Below are positions 19,090 through 30,737 of a DNA stretch of 64,000 nucleotides, piece by piece; positions within the stretch are counted from its first letter, which is position 1, and each line of letters starts with the position of its first letter. Below the pieces are notes generated by a model. It had not been told where the DNA came from, made no database searches, and saw only the letters and a program-made list of their open reading frames with translations. The DNA lies in the NCBI GenBank assembly GCA_039583875.1, contig CM077150.1, positions 183,586,375-183,650,374 on the forward strand, given 5' to 3'. The DNA comes from Platanthera guangdongensis (Eukaryota > Streptophyta > Magnoliopsida > Asparagales > Orchidaceae). A program made the translations under genes and the position numbers.

Positions 19090-22010
19090 AGGTTCCTTGA
19101 CCCCAGAATCAGGATCAAAACACCATTGTTGGGTCAATTTCTGGCACACAGGTACCCTTGACCCCAGAAATTCTGACAGAGATTTTTGAGTTAAGTACTG
19201 GTGGAGATTCTGCTGACTTATCTAGAGAAGAATATGCTGACGTGCTTGCCAGAATGGGTCATTCTGAGGCTAACCCTAGCAAGCTGTTGAAAAAGAATCT
19301 GTCTGTGGAATATAGGTTCCTGGCTGATGTAGTTGGGAAAGTCCTATTGGCTAAGCACTCTACCCATGATACTATTTCCAGGTATTAGCTATGCTTAATG
19401 GGAGCCATAGTGGACAGGAAGAATCTGAACTGGGGAGAGGTCTTCTTTGACCTAATTAAGAAGAAAATTAACAAGAGTTTTGTAAATTTTGGAAGAATTG
19501 TAGGCCTGTTTCTGCAGAATAGGTGCCCTGCATTGCTAGTATCCTCTGTGATACACATAAATGCTTCCAAGAGACTGTCCTGTGCCCTATTTGGTAAATG
19601 GGACAGGCAGATCATCAAGCCCAGCAGGCCCTCTTCCAACACACCTTCAGGCACCAGGACTGTCAGAGTCACTTCCCCTCAGGTCTCTGCCCCTGCAGAT
19701 GACCTGCCTGCTACTGCCTCTCCTCCTCCTCTTCCAATTCCATCCACCATTCAAACTCCATCCACCATCATCATCTCCAGCCCATCTCCAACATCCATAC
19801 CAACACTAATCCCAACTGTCACAGAAGAACCATTCCATCCATTATACTCATACCCTCAACTAGATATAGTCACTTCATCACCCTCCATTCCCTCATTCAA
19901 CCTTATTGATGATTCCTTCATGGATGACTCACCCTCCTCTCCTCCTGAGCTACCCTCATCCTCAACCTCTTATCAAGACCTGCTGCAAGAAATCATTGAT
20001 CATCCCACCTTCACACCATCTATCTCCATCCCACTGTCCTCCATCACCACCTTACCCACACCTCAACCATCTCTTCCCCAATACACTAGCTCTCCCCTAC
20101 CATCATTAACATCTACACCTCCATCCTCTACCTCTGCTCCAGTCACTCCTGAGCAAGTAGATATTCCAACCCTTGCTGACAGGATTTATGAATTGCTAGC
20201 CCCCAGGCTATCTCTTCTCTTGGAGACCTTCTTGGCTCCATTACTCCAGTCAGTGGCAGCTCTTTCTGCTAGGCTCTCCTTCTTATTCCCTCAGGCAGCC
20301 CCTTCAGCAGTGTGCCTTGATCCAGCTCTGTCTGAATCTAGGCAGGGGGAGATGCCCTATGAATTGAGCCTGCCTGCTGTTGTTCTTGCTGTTTCAGTGA
20401 GCCTGCCTGCTACTATTCTTGCTGTTTCAGTGAGCCTGCATGCTGTGTCTGCTGGTTCTTCTTCTTTTGTTACTGCTGCTGCTGCTGTGTTTCAAGATCC
20501 AGTTCCACCTCCTGTTGTAGTCTTTTCAATAGACCTCAGGTCTTTGCTCTCAGAATTTGATTCAATGTATTTCAGTTGTCTGCCAGATAAAGCTTGTCTT
20601 CCAGAGAGAGTTACTATCCATCCCCCAGAGGATTTGTCCAATGCCCTTGTGCCCTTCTCTTATTGTGACTCGAGCATCATAACCTCCTTTGTTAACTCAG
20701 TTTATGCTGCTGCTACTCCTGCTGATAGCATTGCTGATGTCTCTGATGCTGCTACCCCTCCTGCTGCTGAAAGTTTTGATGATATTTCTGTTACTGCTAC
20801 ACATGATTCTATTTCTACTGATATCCTTATGACAAAGGCACATGATATTGAGCCCTCTGTATTTTCTGATGATATTTCTGCTGCTGATATTGCTGTTTCT
20901 GTAAGGGAAACTTCTGCTGCCCCAACTGCTGTTGATACTGCTTCAACCTCTGCTTCTGCTTCAACTTCAACTGCCACACCTTCAGTATCTGCTGCTGTTG
21001 CTACTGCTTCAACTCCTGTTACTAGTTCTGTATCTTCTTCAACACAGCTCAAGCAAGATTTGATGAAAATGATTGATGCTCTTTATGATGATCAAAGTTC
21101 TGAAAGTGATGAGTTCAAGACAGATTCTGATGATTGTTCTACTACCATTTCCAGAAAGAGAAAGGCAAGGAGCAAAGCCATGAAGAGAGTACCTCCAGCC
21201 AAGGTCAAGGACAACAATGACATACCATATTATATTCTTCATGATTGCCCCATAATTGAGCACTTGATGCAGTACTCAAAGAATCAACTTAAAACAATGA
21301 AGAAGAAAAGGAAATATGAAAAAGGCTCTTCTCAATTCCAACATCCTCATCCTCCTCCACAACCTCCTCCTGATACAGGTGCAGGTGGAAGTTCAGCTGC
21401 TCAGCCCTCTGCTAGAAGCTAATCCCCCTATCAGCCACATGCCAGATCTTATCATAGGGGAAGCTAGTCCAGGGGCTCTCAATCCAGAAGAGGAGGCTAT
21501 AGAGGCAATCAAAGAGAATTCCAGGTTTATTCTAAAGGATACTCAAGGCAACATCCCTACTCCAGGGAAGGACAAATCTCATCTGACACAACCTCTGGTC
21601 CTTTTCCCTATAAATTGAAGGAAACAGATTCATCCAGGCCTCCTCAGGACAATCCATCTAATAGATATGAGCCACCAGTGCCATTTTAAGACCCTGAGAA
21701 CAATCCAGCTGCTTGGACTGCAAGGATGAAAGAGCTTGCTGCACTAGACCAAATTAAGAAAGCTAGAGAGCAAGGCAAAGACTCATCCAACTTCACTACA
21801 ATGTCTGAACAGAGAAAGAAAGAGTTGGAAAGATATGGTTCAAGCAAATTCTTTGATTCTGATAGATACATGAAGCTGCATCCTGAAGCTGTAGTTCCCA
21901 GGCCCAAACAGCAAACCACTTTAGGTACAGCAGATGATACAAGATCAAAGAAGGAATCCCTCAACAACAATAGAGAAATCAAACTCATAAAGGGCAAGGA
22001 GAAGAAATGA
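19090..22010 (+). pseudogene. Element D ORF3 (5' truncated, broken)
   Basis: It is homologous to ORF3 of E from about codon 65 onward: EIFELS, RFLADVVGKVLLAKHS, NWGEVFFDLIKKKINKS, a Pro/Ser/Thr-rich middle, ESDEFKTDSDD, and a basic C-terminus. In-frame stops are TAG at 19386-19388 (CAG in E), TAA at 21420-21422 and TAA near 21687. The frame otherwise holds to TGA at 22008-22010. The longest open part is 19398-21422. The conserved N-terminal and C-terminal blocks against a fast-changing middle suggest the ends were under constraint in the family. Confidence 0.85.
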
Positions 22011-22165
22011 TTATGTAAGGTGACAATCACTCTGATTTCTGATTATTATCTGGGATGATATATATATCTGTGGTTCTGCAATGTCCAGCTTTTTGTTTTT
22101 ATGTATTGTTGCTTGTATGTTGTTATTTTATTTTCTTCAAACTCTGTAAATAGTAATCCTAACCC

Positions 22166-22179
22166 AAATAGGGGGAGAT
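22166..22179 (+). other. Polypurine tract of element D
   Basis: AAATAGGGGGAGAT abuts the 3' LTR. Confidence 0.92.
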
Positions 22180-23696
22180 TGTTGGAACACCCTATTACTA
22201 ATTTGGGTCAGGATCACTATGTCTCTAGGAAACCAGTTTTTGACCTCCTGTATAGATCTAAAGGTCAACTAGAATTGAGTCTAAGGGTTAGAAGTCTAAG
22301 TTTGGAAGCTGCCCTCAAGACCAAGAATTTTCAGTTTGAGACTAAGTCATATCGTCGAGCTCAGCACGACGACTCGTCGAACTCCGATCGACGATCGTCT
22401 AGCTCAACTTCGACAGATCGTCGAACTCCATTCGACGATCGCTGAGCTCAACTTCATCAAATCGTCGAACTCCATTCGACGATCTGCGAGCTCAGTTCGA
22501 CGATCTTGACTCAGTATTGGATCTCTATCTCTGAGCTCAGTTCGACGATCTTTGAGCTCAGATCGACGATATTGTGTTGAGGTATAAGTCCAAATCGCTG
22601 AGCTCAGTTCGACGATAGCAGAGCTCAGTTCGACGTTTTCTGATGACTTCAAGGATTTTTAAAGATTCAAATTCAGATCAGTTAAGGAGTTATTCTGCAA
22701 TTAATTCAGAAGATTTTCTAGCCGTTTTCATTTATTTCTGGACCAAGTTTCAAGGGATTTTCAAGGAATGTTTCTTTGGACTTTCCTCCAGAAGACATTT
22801 TGCAATTAAGGATGCAATTAATGCAGGCCAACGGCTATTCATGAAAAAGGATGTTCTTCTATTCAGTACCAGAGAAAAAAAAAGACAAGATTTTTGAATC
22901 TCTCTCAGACATCAATAATCCTTAGAACACAGACAAGAAAAAGAACAAGTACAATATATTCTCTGTCTCAAAGAATTCTCTGAAGAACACACATCCAAGG
23001 AGATCAAACTTTCTGAAATCTTCTGATCTCTCTTGCCTCAAGTGTTCAAGGCCAACATCTTTCAAGACTCCAGACACCTAACATTTCAGCTGTTGCTGAA
23101 ATCAACTTTTGCTGGAGATCAACTTTTGAAGTCCTATCACCCTACAACAAAGCTTCTTTTCCTGAACATCTCAAGGACTCTGGGGGAGCTTTGACACCAT
23201 CAAATCCACATAGTCTTCTCAGCTGCTTTGAGAAAGAGAAGACTTCCATAAATCTATCATCCCCATCTCTGTAAAGGGTTTCTCAAACTCCCTTCAAAAG
23301 TTTGTGCTTGGTTTTTGAGCACCTTGTCAAAAGCTCATTGGTGGCAAGACACCTGATCAAAAAATCTGATTTGGTTTTTGAGCACCTTATCAAAAGCTCA
23401 TTGGTGCCCAGGACACCTGCTCAACTTATCCTGCAGTGGATTCCTACCTAGGGTGGTAGAAGAGTGGATGTACCCAAGTTTAGGGGAACCACTATAGTTC
23501 CTTGTGTCTTCTGGCTTGTTTGTTTTTATTTTTGTTTCTGGCTGTGATTAGTTTGTGAATTATTTTAGTTCTGTGATCAGATTTTATAATTGGTTCCCTG
23601 TTCACTTAGATTACAACAATTGTTGTAAAAAGTTCTCAAGCACCACATACTCTATTCACCCCCCTCTAGAGTATATCAGATCTAGCTGCACTTTCA
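22180..23696 (+). repeat. 3' LTR of element D
   Basis: It is about 1,517 bp and complete, and it matches the E LTR. The TCGTCGAAC/TTCGACGATC cluster is at about 22350-22640. Confidence 0.95.
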
Positions 23697-23701
23697 AACT
23701 G

Positions 23702-24270
23702 ACAGGGAAGCTGGCAGGGCTAAGTAGGTTTCTCTCTCGGGCTGGGGAGAAATGCTCACCCTTGTTCAAAACTCTAAGGGGGGGGGGTCAAAAATTTGAA
23801 TGGACCAAGGAGTGAAAGGATACATTTCAGGCCCTCAAGATACAGCTGACCCAGGCTCCGCTGCTCCAATGGCCCAAGGAGGGGGAAGACCTATTTTTAT
23901 ATCTCGGGGTCTGGGCAGAGGCCTTAAGCTCCGTCCTAGTTCGGGAAGAGGGAAAGAAGCAGCTCCCTATTTACTATGTGAGTCGGGTCCTGAGAAAGTC
24001 CGAGCTCCGGTATCCAATTTTAGAGAAGTTGGCTTTCGCCCTGATCATCTCAGCCCGGAGGCTGCGACCTTATTTCCAGGCACACTCAATCCGAGTGGTG
24101 ACTGACCATCCCCTCTGCAACATCTTTGAGGGGATGGAGCATTCTGGAAGGCTGGCCAAATGGTCGGTAGAGTTGAGTGAGTTTGACGTTTCCTTTGTCC
24201 CTCGTGTCTCGATCAAAGCTCAAGCAATGGCCGACTTCCTGGTTGATTATGTGATTGAGGTGGCAGAGGA
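23702..24270 (+). pseudogene. pol: Element C first RNase H (broken)
   Basis: It continues the gypsy polyprotein after D: connection region (LTGKLAGLSRFLSRAGE), then SRVLRKSELRYPILEKLA, VVTDHPL and ADFLVDY, the usual gypsy RNase H landmarks. A frameshift occurs near 23815, close to a run of nine or more G residues around 23778. In Tat elements this domain is commonly degenerate. Confidence 0.85.
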
Positions 24271-24284
24271 AGAGCTCACTCGTC

Positions 24285-24691
24285 CGACCCCTTGGAAGGT
24301 AAAGGTGGATGGCGCCTCGGGGAGGCATTCCTTAGGAGTGGGGGTGATCTTGGAGAGCCCTCAAGGGACTATAATTGAGCAGACGGTGGTGGTGCACTTT
24401 CCCATCACCAACAATCAAGCCGAGTATGAAGCCGTGATAGCAGGGCTGAGCCTAGTCAGGGAGCTGGGGGTGTTGGACGTGGAAGTCCTTACCGACTCCA
24501 TGGTGGTAGCTTCCCAGATCAACGAGGAGTTTGAGGCAAGGAAGCCTACCCTGCGATTGTACTTAGCTAAAGTAAAGGGGGTCATCGGCACGTTCCAAAC
24601 TTTCTCCATCCGGCACGTACCCCGGGAGGAAAGTGAACAGGTCGATCAGCTCGCAAAACACGGTCCTCGGGTGGTGGGGTACCATAACTGA
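24285..24691 (+). CDS. pol: Element C second (additional) RNase H domain
   Basis: WKVKVDGASG, NNQAEYEAVIAGL and VLTDSMVV hold the catalytic D, E and D positions of RNase H. A second RNase H after the first is the hallmark of the Tat lineage. The domain itself is open and looks intact. It would remove RNA from RNA-DNA hybrids during copying. Confidence 0.9.
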
Positions 24692-25956
24692 CCTGTTCCG
24701 CCCTTCCATCGAAGAAGGAGAGCTCATGGATATAGATCAACGGACTTCATGCATGGACCCAGTTGTAACTTTCCTTTCCACAGGAGAGTATCCGGAGGGG
24801 GCAGATACGAAGAAGCTAAGGCATAAGTCGGCGTACTACCTCCTCCTGGACGGGCAGCTGTACAGGAAGACACTCTCGGGGATGTTGGCTCGTTGCGTGG
24901 CTGAGGAGGAGGTATAAAGAATCTTGGAGGAAGTCCACTCCGGAGAGTGTGGGAGCCACTCCAGGAGTCGGACCCTGGAATGAAGAATTGTTAGGCAGGG
25001 GTACTTCTGGCCCACCCTGGGCCATGATGCAACGGAGTTCGCAAGAAGGTGCCATAAGTGCCAGCTGTTTGCCCCCCCTCCAGCTACAGCTGGTCCAGCG
25101 ACTCAAAAGTATCACGGCCCCCTGGCCCTTCGCCATTTGTGGAATGGATTTTGTTGGGCCATTCCCCCAGGCTAGTGGGCAGAGGAGGTTCCTCCTAATA
25201 ATGATCGACTACTTCTCCAAGTGGTTGGAGGTGAAGGCGCTGACCAAGGTGACCTCCCAGGTTATCAGAAACTTCGTCTCGGGAGAGATCATCTGCCGCC
25301 ACGGGCTGCCCCAGGCCATCGTCACGGACAATGGGCCCCAGTTCGCCAGCGTTGAGTTCACCAATTTTTACGAACAGCTTGTAATCGACCTCAGGTTCGC
25401 CTCGGTCCATCACCCAAGGAGCAACGGGCAGGTGGAGGCCGCGAACAAAATCATCGTCAACCTTCTCAAGAAGAAAGTGGAGAATTTGAAGGGGAGCTGG
25501 GTGGAGCAGCTTCCCGCGGTTCTCTGGGCCCTGAGAACCACCCCCAACACAGCTACCGGAGAGACCCCCTTCAAACTCTCTCATGGGTGCGAGGCAGTGC
25601 TCCCCGTGGAATTTGAAGTCCAAACACCTCGAGTCATTACGACCAAGGAAGGTAGAGAAGAATGGCAGGCAGAGAACGAGGAGGAGCTGCAGCTCTCCCT
25701 CAACAGGGTGGAAGAACTGCGGGACCTCTCCGCCCTCCAACAAGAAGAGGTGAAGAGGAGAATGGCCAAGTACTTTGACAAGCATGTTAGAGTCAAACAG
25801 TTTGTGGAAGGGGACTTGTTACTAAAGATGGTGGATACAGTAGGGAGGTCGGCATCCGTAGGGAAGCTCAACCCCAGCTGGGAAGGACCGTTTATCGTAA
25901 AGGAGGCTTTAAAATCGGGAGGTTATCGACTCAAAATGTGGAGGGTGAGACCCTAA
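24692..25956 (+). pseudogene. pol: Element C integrase (frameshifted N-terminus)
   Basis: The N-terminal zinc-binding part is spread over frames (HSGECGSHS then CHKCQLFAPP), with frameshifts near 24917 and 24960-25110. The catalytic core is open: ICGMDFVGPFP, IVTDNGPQFAS and the glutamate in RSNGQVEAANK. The C-terminal segment SWEGPFIVKEALKSGGYRL is typical of gypsy integrases. The long open part is 24949-25956. Its position after RNase H marks the element as gypsy and not copia. Confidence 0.92.
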
Positions 25957-26087
25957 GTCTAACCTGGAGCGGTGACGACTTAAAACGCTTTTTTCCTTGA
26001 AGCTTGTAAGTTATGCCTTGATTTTTAATGAAAATTCTTTAATATATCAATATTGTCACTATGAGTTCGTATGAAGGAATGAGGTGA

Positions 26088-27190
26088 ACTTGGACCCCGA
26101 GCAGATCCCGCTGTCAGGATCTCACCTAGTTGGCAGGGCTGGAAGTCACTCGGTGTCATCCTTGGCCTCGAGCAGATCCCATTGTCAGGCTCTCACCTAG
26201 CTGGAAGGGCTGGAAGTCACTCGATGGTTTTAGTAGTGGACCCCGAGCAGATCCCGCTGTCAGGCTCTCACCTAGCTGGCAGGGTTGGAAGTCACTCGGT
26301 GTCATCCTTGGCCTCGAGAAGATCCCGCTGTCAGGCTCTCACCTATCCGGCAGGGCTGGAAGTCACTCGACGGTGTTAGTAGTGGACCCCGAGCAGATCC
26401 CGCTGTCAGGCTCTCACCTAGATGGCAGGGCTGGAAGTCACTCGTTGTCATCCTTGGCCTCTAACAGATCCCGCTATCAGGCGCTCACCTAGCTGGCAGG
26501 GCTAGAAGTCACTCGATGGTGTTTGTAGTGGTCCCCGAGCAGATCCCGCTGTCAGGCTCTCACCTAGCTGGCAGGGCTGTAAGTCACTCGGTGTCATCCT
26601 TGGCCTCGAGCAGATCCCGCTGTCAGGCTCTCACCTAGCTGGCAGGGCTGGAAGTCACTCGATGGTGTTAGTAGTGGACCCCGAGCAGATCCCGCTGTCA
26701 GGCTCTCACCTAGCTGGCAGGGCTGGAAGTCACTCGATGGTGTTAACAGTGGACCCTGAGCAGATCCCGCTGTCAGGCTCTCACCTAGCTGGCAGGGCTG
26801 GAAGTCACTCGATGGTGTTAATAGTGGACCCTGAGCAGATCCCACTGTCAGGCTTTCACCTAGCTGGCAGGGCTGGAAGTCACTCGTTGTCATCCTTGGC
26901 CTCGAGCAGATCTCGCTGTCAGGCTCTCACCTAGCTGGCAGGGTTGGAAGTCACTCGATGGTGTTAGTAGTGGACCTCGAGCTGATCCCGCTGTCAGGCT
27001 CTCACCTAGCTGGCAGGGCTGGAAGTCACTCGATGTTGTTAGTAGTGGACCCCGAGCAGATCCCGCCATCAGGCTCTCACCTAGCTGGCAGGGCTGGAAG
27101 TAACTCGGTGTCATCCTTGGCCTCGAGCAGATCCTGCTGTCAGGCTCTCACCTAGCTGACAGGGCAGGAAGTCACTCGATGGTATCGACC
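26088..27190. repeat. Tandem array of 71- and 75-bp units in the C 3' region
   Basis: About 14 full units start near 26114, 26185, 26260, 26331, 26406, 26477, 26552, 26623, 26698, 26773, 26848, 26919, 26994, 27069 and 27140. All share TCAGGCTCTCACCTAGCTGG; they differ in the tail, either GTGTCATCCTTGGCCTCGAG (71 bp) or ATGGTGTTAGTAGTGGACCC (75 bp). The first part alternates the two types strictly, and later 75-bp units are repeated alone. Open frames through it are not genes. Hypervariable 3' arrays are known in Tat elements. Confidence 0.96.
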
Positions 27191-27838
27191 TTGAATTTGC
27201 CAGGTAAAGACCAAGAAGTTTCGAATGCCAAGGAATAAGGGGGGAGAGGTTCTGCACAGGCGAGTTTGGACTCGCCAAACCCAGCTCAGCATCAGCAAAG
27301 GGGTAGCAAGTCAGGTCTCAGGACCTCGCTGAAAGAAGGCAAGCCAAGCCAGGGCACTTCACCCCGTCTATTTTACCTAGAAGATTTTCTGCGTTCAACC
27401 TGGATGGCTCGTGGGCGAGCTGAGGTGGCGTGACAAGGGCGGAGAGCAGCTCGCTCCCTAATCGTCTGAAGCTCAGCAAGCACTCAAAACATAACCTCTC
27501 GCGGGCGCGTACTAATGACTATCCTACTCGCAGTACCTGCCTATGCAAGGTCACTCAAAACATACCCTCTTCACCTCTTCTTGCTGGAGGGCGGATATAC
27601 AGAGCACAATATAAGAAAACAAAAAAAAGAGAAGTGGCACGAGTATGATCAAAAACCTTTCTTTCATTAAATAAGTATTTACAAAAGATGTTTATAGGGG
27701 CTCGCCTCGGCGAGTAAACCAAAATGAAGAATATGCGAATTCAGGCCTCGCCCCCCCCCCCCCCCCCCCCCCCCGCCGGACTGGTCCACCCCTTCACCCG
27801 TCTGGTCCGGGAAGTCCTTCCCGAACATTTCGTCCAGG
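27191..27838. other. Element C spacer between array and antisense gene
   Basis: I see no gene. It contains a run of 24 C residues at 27751-27774. Confidence 0.7.
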
Positions 27839-28228
27839 CTATCTTCCTTCTCGCTGGGGGGGCGTCGCCGGGAATAAGCTCAGCATCTGGTCCCTGGCGG
27901 AGATCTCCTCGCACCCCTGCAACAGTACCCCCGTGTCCTTCATCATTTGGAGGGTGCATTCGGCGGACTGGATAGAGTTAATTCGCAGCCTCTCGGCGAG
28001 ATTGGCCTCGCCAAAGATCCGCGGACTCTTGTAGGGGAGGGAAGGATCGGAGCCAATGGTCGGGAAGAAGATCTCTGCCTGGCGGCGGACTTCGCGGTTG
28101 AGGTGTTGATTCTCCTCTTTCAACTTCGTGTTCGCCCCCTCCAGCTCGACAAGGCTGGTGTGTAGCTGGCTAATCTCCTCCCCTTGCTCAGCATTACGAT
28201 CCTGAAGCTCTCCTGCGACCTTAGCATC

Positions 28229-28314
28229 CTGGTAAATAGAAAGTCCGGTTAGCAGCAACACAAAATGTTCTAAATATAAGTGAAGAGGAGAGCTTGACAT
28301 TTACCATCCCGCCG
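28229..28314 (-). other. Predicted intron in antisense gene 1 (86 bases)
   Basis: On the minus strand it opens ATG|GTAAATGTC and closes CTATTTACCAG|GATGC, with T-rich sequence before the AG. Removing it joins the upstream helical region to the coiled-coil region. Confidence 0.7.
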
Positions 28315-29125
28315 GCAGCCTGGGCGAGGTGGCCCTCAGCGATGCCGAGCTACTTTGCCTGATCAGCAACCTTGTCCATAGCGACATCGCGGGCCTGCTC
28401 AACTTTTAGGAGTTGATTGCTGAGGGCAAAGTTGCGGCGGGTTAGCATGTGGTGGAGCTCCATTGTCCGCAGGTGGGCCTGCAGACCCTCATTGCCGAGC
28501 TGCCGGAGGGTAATGTTCTTATAGGCCGCGGCAACCTCGCGGCCATAGAGGCCGAAGCCGAGGGCGTAAGCATGGCCGGTGGCGGGCTCGCGGTCATGCC
28601 AGGACGGATGCAGAGTGGAGATGGAGACCCGATGGGCCAGCTCATCACACTGCACCATGGGCTCGCCCGCCGAGTCCCTCCACTGCCCCCCGAAGTTAAA
28701 GAGGGGATGTTATTTCGGTGCCTCGCGCTTGCGAGCTGCCATCTTCGCCGAAGGGGGTGGGGAGATCGCCGCCGCAGAAGAAGGAGCCTCGCCGCCCTTT
28801 CGGCTTTTGCTGGTGATCTCCTTCAGCGGGATCTCCGGCGACGCGTCGGGAGGGGTCTCCGACGATCTAATGTATTTGGGGCTAGATTGATGTTGTTATT
28901 GTTGTTGCCCCCACGAAGACAACAGGGCTCTCCCCATCTTTTTTGGCAGTTTCTGGCGGTGTGGCGGGTTCGACCCCGTATCCTCAGGCCGCCTCTTACT
29001 AGAAGAGGGTTGAGAGAGGGCCGTCTCATCTCGGCAGGCCGCTGCTGCCGCCTTCTCGCGAGCAAGAAGGTCCCGGTGCGACCCCGAGTCCGCAAATGGC
29101 GGGTTCGCGAGAATTATCCGCTCCC

Positions 29126-29223
29126 CTGCAAGAAAATACTTGGAAAAAGTTAGAAGAAATTCAGCAGCAATATGGCGAGCTCGGTAATCAGGTGAGCTCG
29201 GCAAAATGAGGAGAGAACAATAC
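29126..29223 (-). other. Predicted intron in antisense gene 1 (98 bases)
   Basis: On the minus strand it opens GCGAAG|GTATTG and closes TTTTCTTGCAG|GGGAG. The flanking segments are coding-like, while the intron is T-rich. Confidence 0.75.
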
Positions 29224-29998
29224 CTTCGCCGGGCGGGACGGGGAGAAGCGAGTTGAGGCCCCTTTGCAGGAAGGAGACCTCGAAGTCCTTGTGGAGGAAA
29301 TACTTGTGGAGCTCGGCATCGTTGCCGGACACGGCAGGGGGGCGGTAGAACTCCTCGCCCTTCTGCTGGGGCGAGTAGGGGATGTTGCCGAGATCGCCCT
29401 TGATGAAGGCGATCTTGGTCATCCCAGTGTGATGCTTGTTCGCAATCTCGCGAACCTTGATCAGCGAGCCGCCGAAGTAGGCGACCCCATTCGGCGTCGC
29501 CTTCTAGGAGAATAGTTTCCTAAACACTGTCAGGTTGAAATCAATCCTCTCCCGCCGGAGGTAGCTCGCAAAGGCCACCATCATCGTGACGGCGTTGGAG
29601 TTTAACTACGCGGGTACTGCGCCGTAGTACTTCAGGATTTGCCGGATCTCCGGCCAGAGGGGGAGGCGCAACCCCACCTCGAAATACGAGATGGGGAAGG
29701 CGAGCTCGTCCTCATTGAAAGTGTTGATGGCCTCACCTGCCTCGGCCTGCGTGCCTCGATGCCCGGCAACACATACTCAGCCTTGAACTCCGTGAGCTCC
29801 TCCTCGCTGGTGTGCCCCTCAAAGAAGCAATAGTCGATGAAGTGCTGCGCGCACTTGGAGTGGTCGTCAGCATCAGGGTTGGCATTGCCCATGTTCGCAG
29901 AGGAAGAAGCAGAGCGCGAGCAGAAAAGGAGAAAAGCGCAGGAAGAGAGGGAAAGAAATCAATAAAAGCACAGTACGGGGTTGGTGCGGGGGGGGGGG

Positions 29999-30093
29999 CT
30001 ATTTATACAAAAAGAAATCTGGGGCCAGGTCGTCCAATCGGCTCAGCTCGCCACCCCAGCTCGCCAACCCAGCTCGCCACCCCATCTCGCCGA
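29999..30093 (-). promoter_or_regulatory. Promoter of antisense gene 1: TATA box and CTCGCCACCC repeat
   Basis: The minus strand reads GTATAAATAGCC at 30008-29997. About 40 bases upstream lie four near-copies of AGCTCGCCA(C/A)CCC (plus-strand writing, 30045-30093). The same repeat stands about 36 bases upstream of the second antisense TATA box. Confidence 0.75.
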
Positions 30094-30280
30094 CTTCCGG
30101 TGCGTCCCAACCAAGGCTAAGTCAAACATCACAGTATATTATTTGAATATCACATGTCCAAGAATATTCTAAAAAATTTCTTATTACAGAAACTAAGTTC
30201 AGGAATAAAAAAGCGGAGCGCGCGAGCAGGGGGAACACCAGGAGGCGAGTATCGGTCGGCTCGGCAAAGGAGCCGCCCTC

Positions 30281-30562
30281 TCACCAACCCCGGCCTCGCA
30301 GCTCCCGCCCCCCAGATTGCCGCGCGCGGAGCAGCTCGCGGATCCTCCCCGAATTCCTCTGCGCCACTGAGAGGCCATCATCTATCTCATCTAGAAGCCG
30401 GGAGGGGGACATCAGCTCGCCAGCCTGGCCGCTTCGCACCTCGTCGGCGAGACGCGCGTATTCGCGTTGTAGCGTCTCGTTGAACCCCTGCACCTCGCGC
30501 AGCCCGCACATTAGCTTCTTGAGAAGCATGACCTCCCTCCTGGTCAGCTCGCCTTGATCCAC
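30281..30562 (-). CDS. Antisense coding segment of element C, coiled-coil protein part
   Basis: A 93-codon open frame is rich in Glu, Arg and Leu (REVMLLKKLMCGLREVQGF, REYARLADEV, RIRELLRARQSGGRELR) and would form helices. It lies downstream of the 31332 segment on the same strand and may be its later exon; I could not fix the splice sites. No named family is recognised. Confidence 0.5.
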   Translation of the reverse strand: MDQGELTRREVMLLKKLMCGLREVQGFNETLQREYARLADEVRSGQAGELMSPSRLLDEIDDGLSVAQRNSGRIRELLRARQSGGRELRGRGW

Positions 30563-30737
30563 ATCAGGGCCCAGTTAAGAGTCCAGCGAGCTTGGGGAAG
30601 GGAGTGGAGAGTAGTGGGCTGCCCGCGAAGACTCCTCGACAGCGGATTGGCAGGGTGGAGAAGTTAAGACATACGTCAGCAAGAAGAGGAATGCAGGAAA
30701 AGCTCATGGGGCAAGAATCCAAGCAAAATTGACCTGA

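Larger units (their letters stand above)
18896..23696 (+). mobile_element. Element D: deletion derivative of the E copia family
   Basis: It starts with TGTTGGAACACC and ends with GCTGCACTTTCA, bracketed by AACTG. Only the first about 194 bases of the 5' LTR remain. These are joined near 19089 directly to the interior of ORF3, so the rest of the 5' LTR, primer site, gag, pol and the ORF3 start are missing. The 3' LTR is complete. It is the youngest insertion in the nest by position. Confidence 0.95.
27839..29892 (-). pseudogene. Antisense gene 1 of element C: gypsy-type transposon protein with coiled coil
   Basis: It reads opposite to the element. The start ATG at 29892 is about 110 bases downstream of a minus-strand TATA box. 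The N-terminal third (FIDYCFFEGHTSEEELTEF, then in a shifted frame VGLRLPLWPEIRQILKYYG and SNAVTMMVAF) resembles the family called putative gypsy type transposon (PF04195, from memory). A Ser/Lys/Arg-rich middle follows, then a coiled coil (QLHTSLVELEGANTKLKEEN). Two introns with GT and AG ends are visible. Stops or shifts occur near 29735, 29600, 29505, 28710 and 28350. It lies between the tandem array and the 3' LTR. Antisense extra genes have been reported in Tat elements. The function is unknown. Confidence 0.75.

Noticed and set aside
26130..27155. Open frames in the 71/75-bp array
   Set aside because: Repetitive peptides on both strands, produced by the tandem; unit lengths vary, so no frame is kept.
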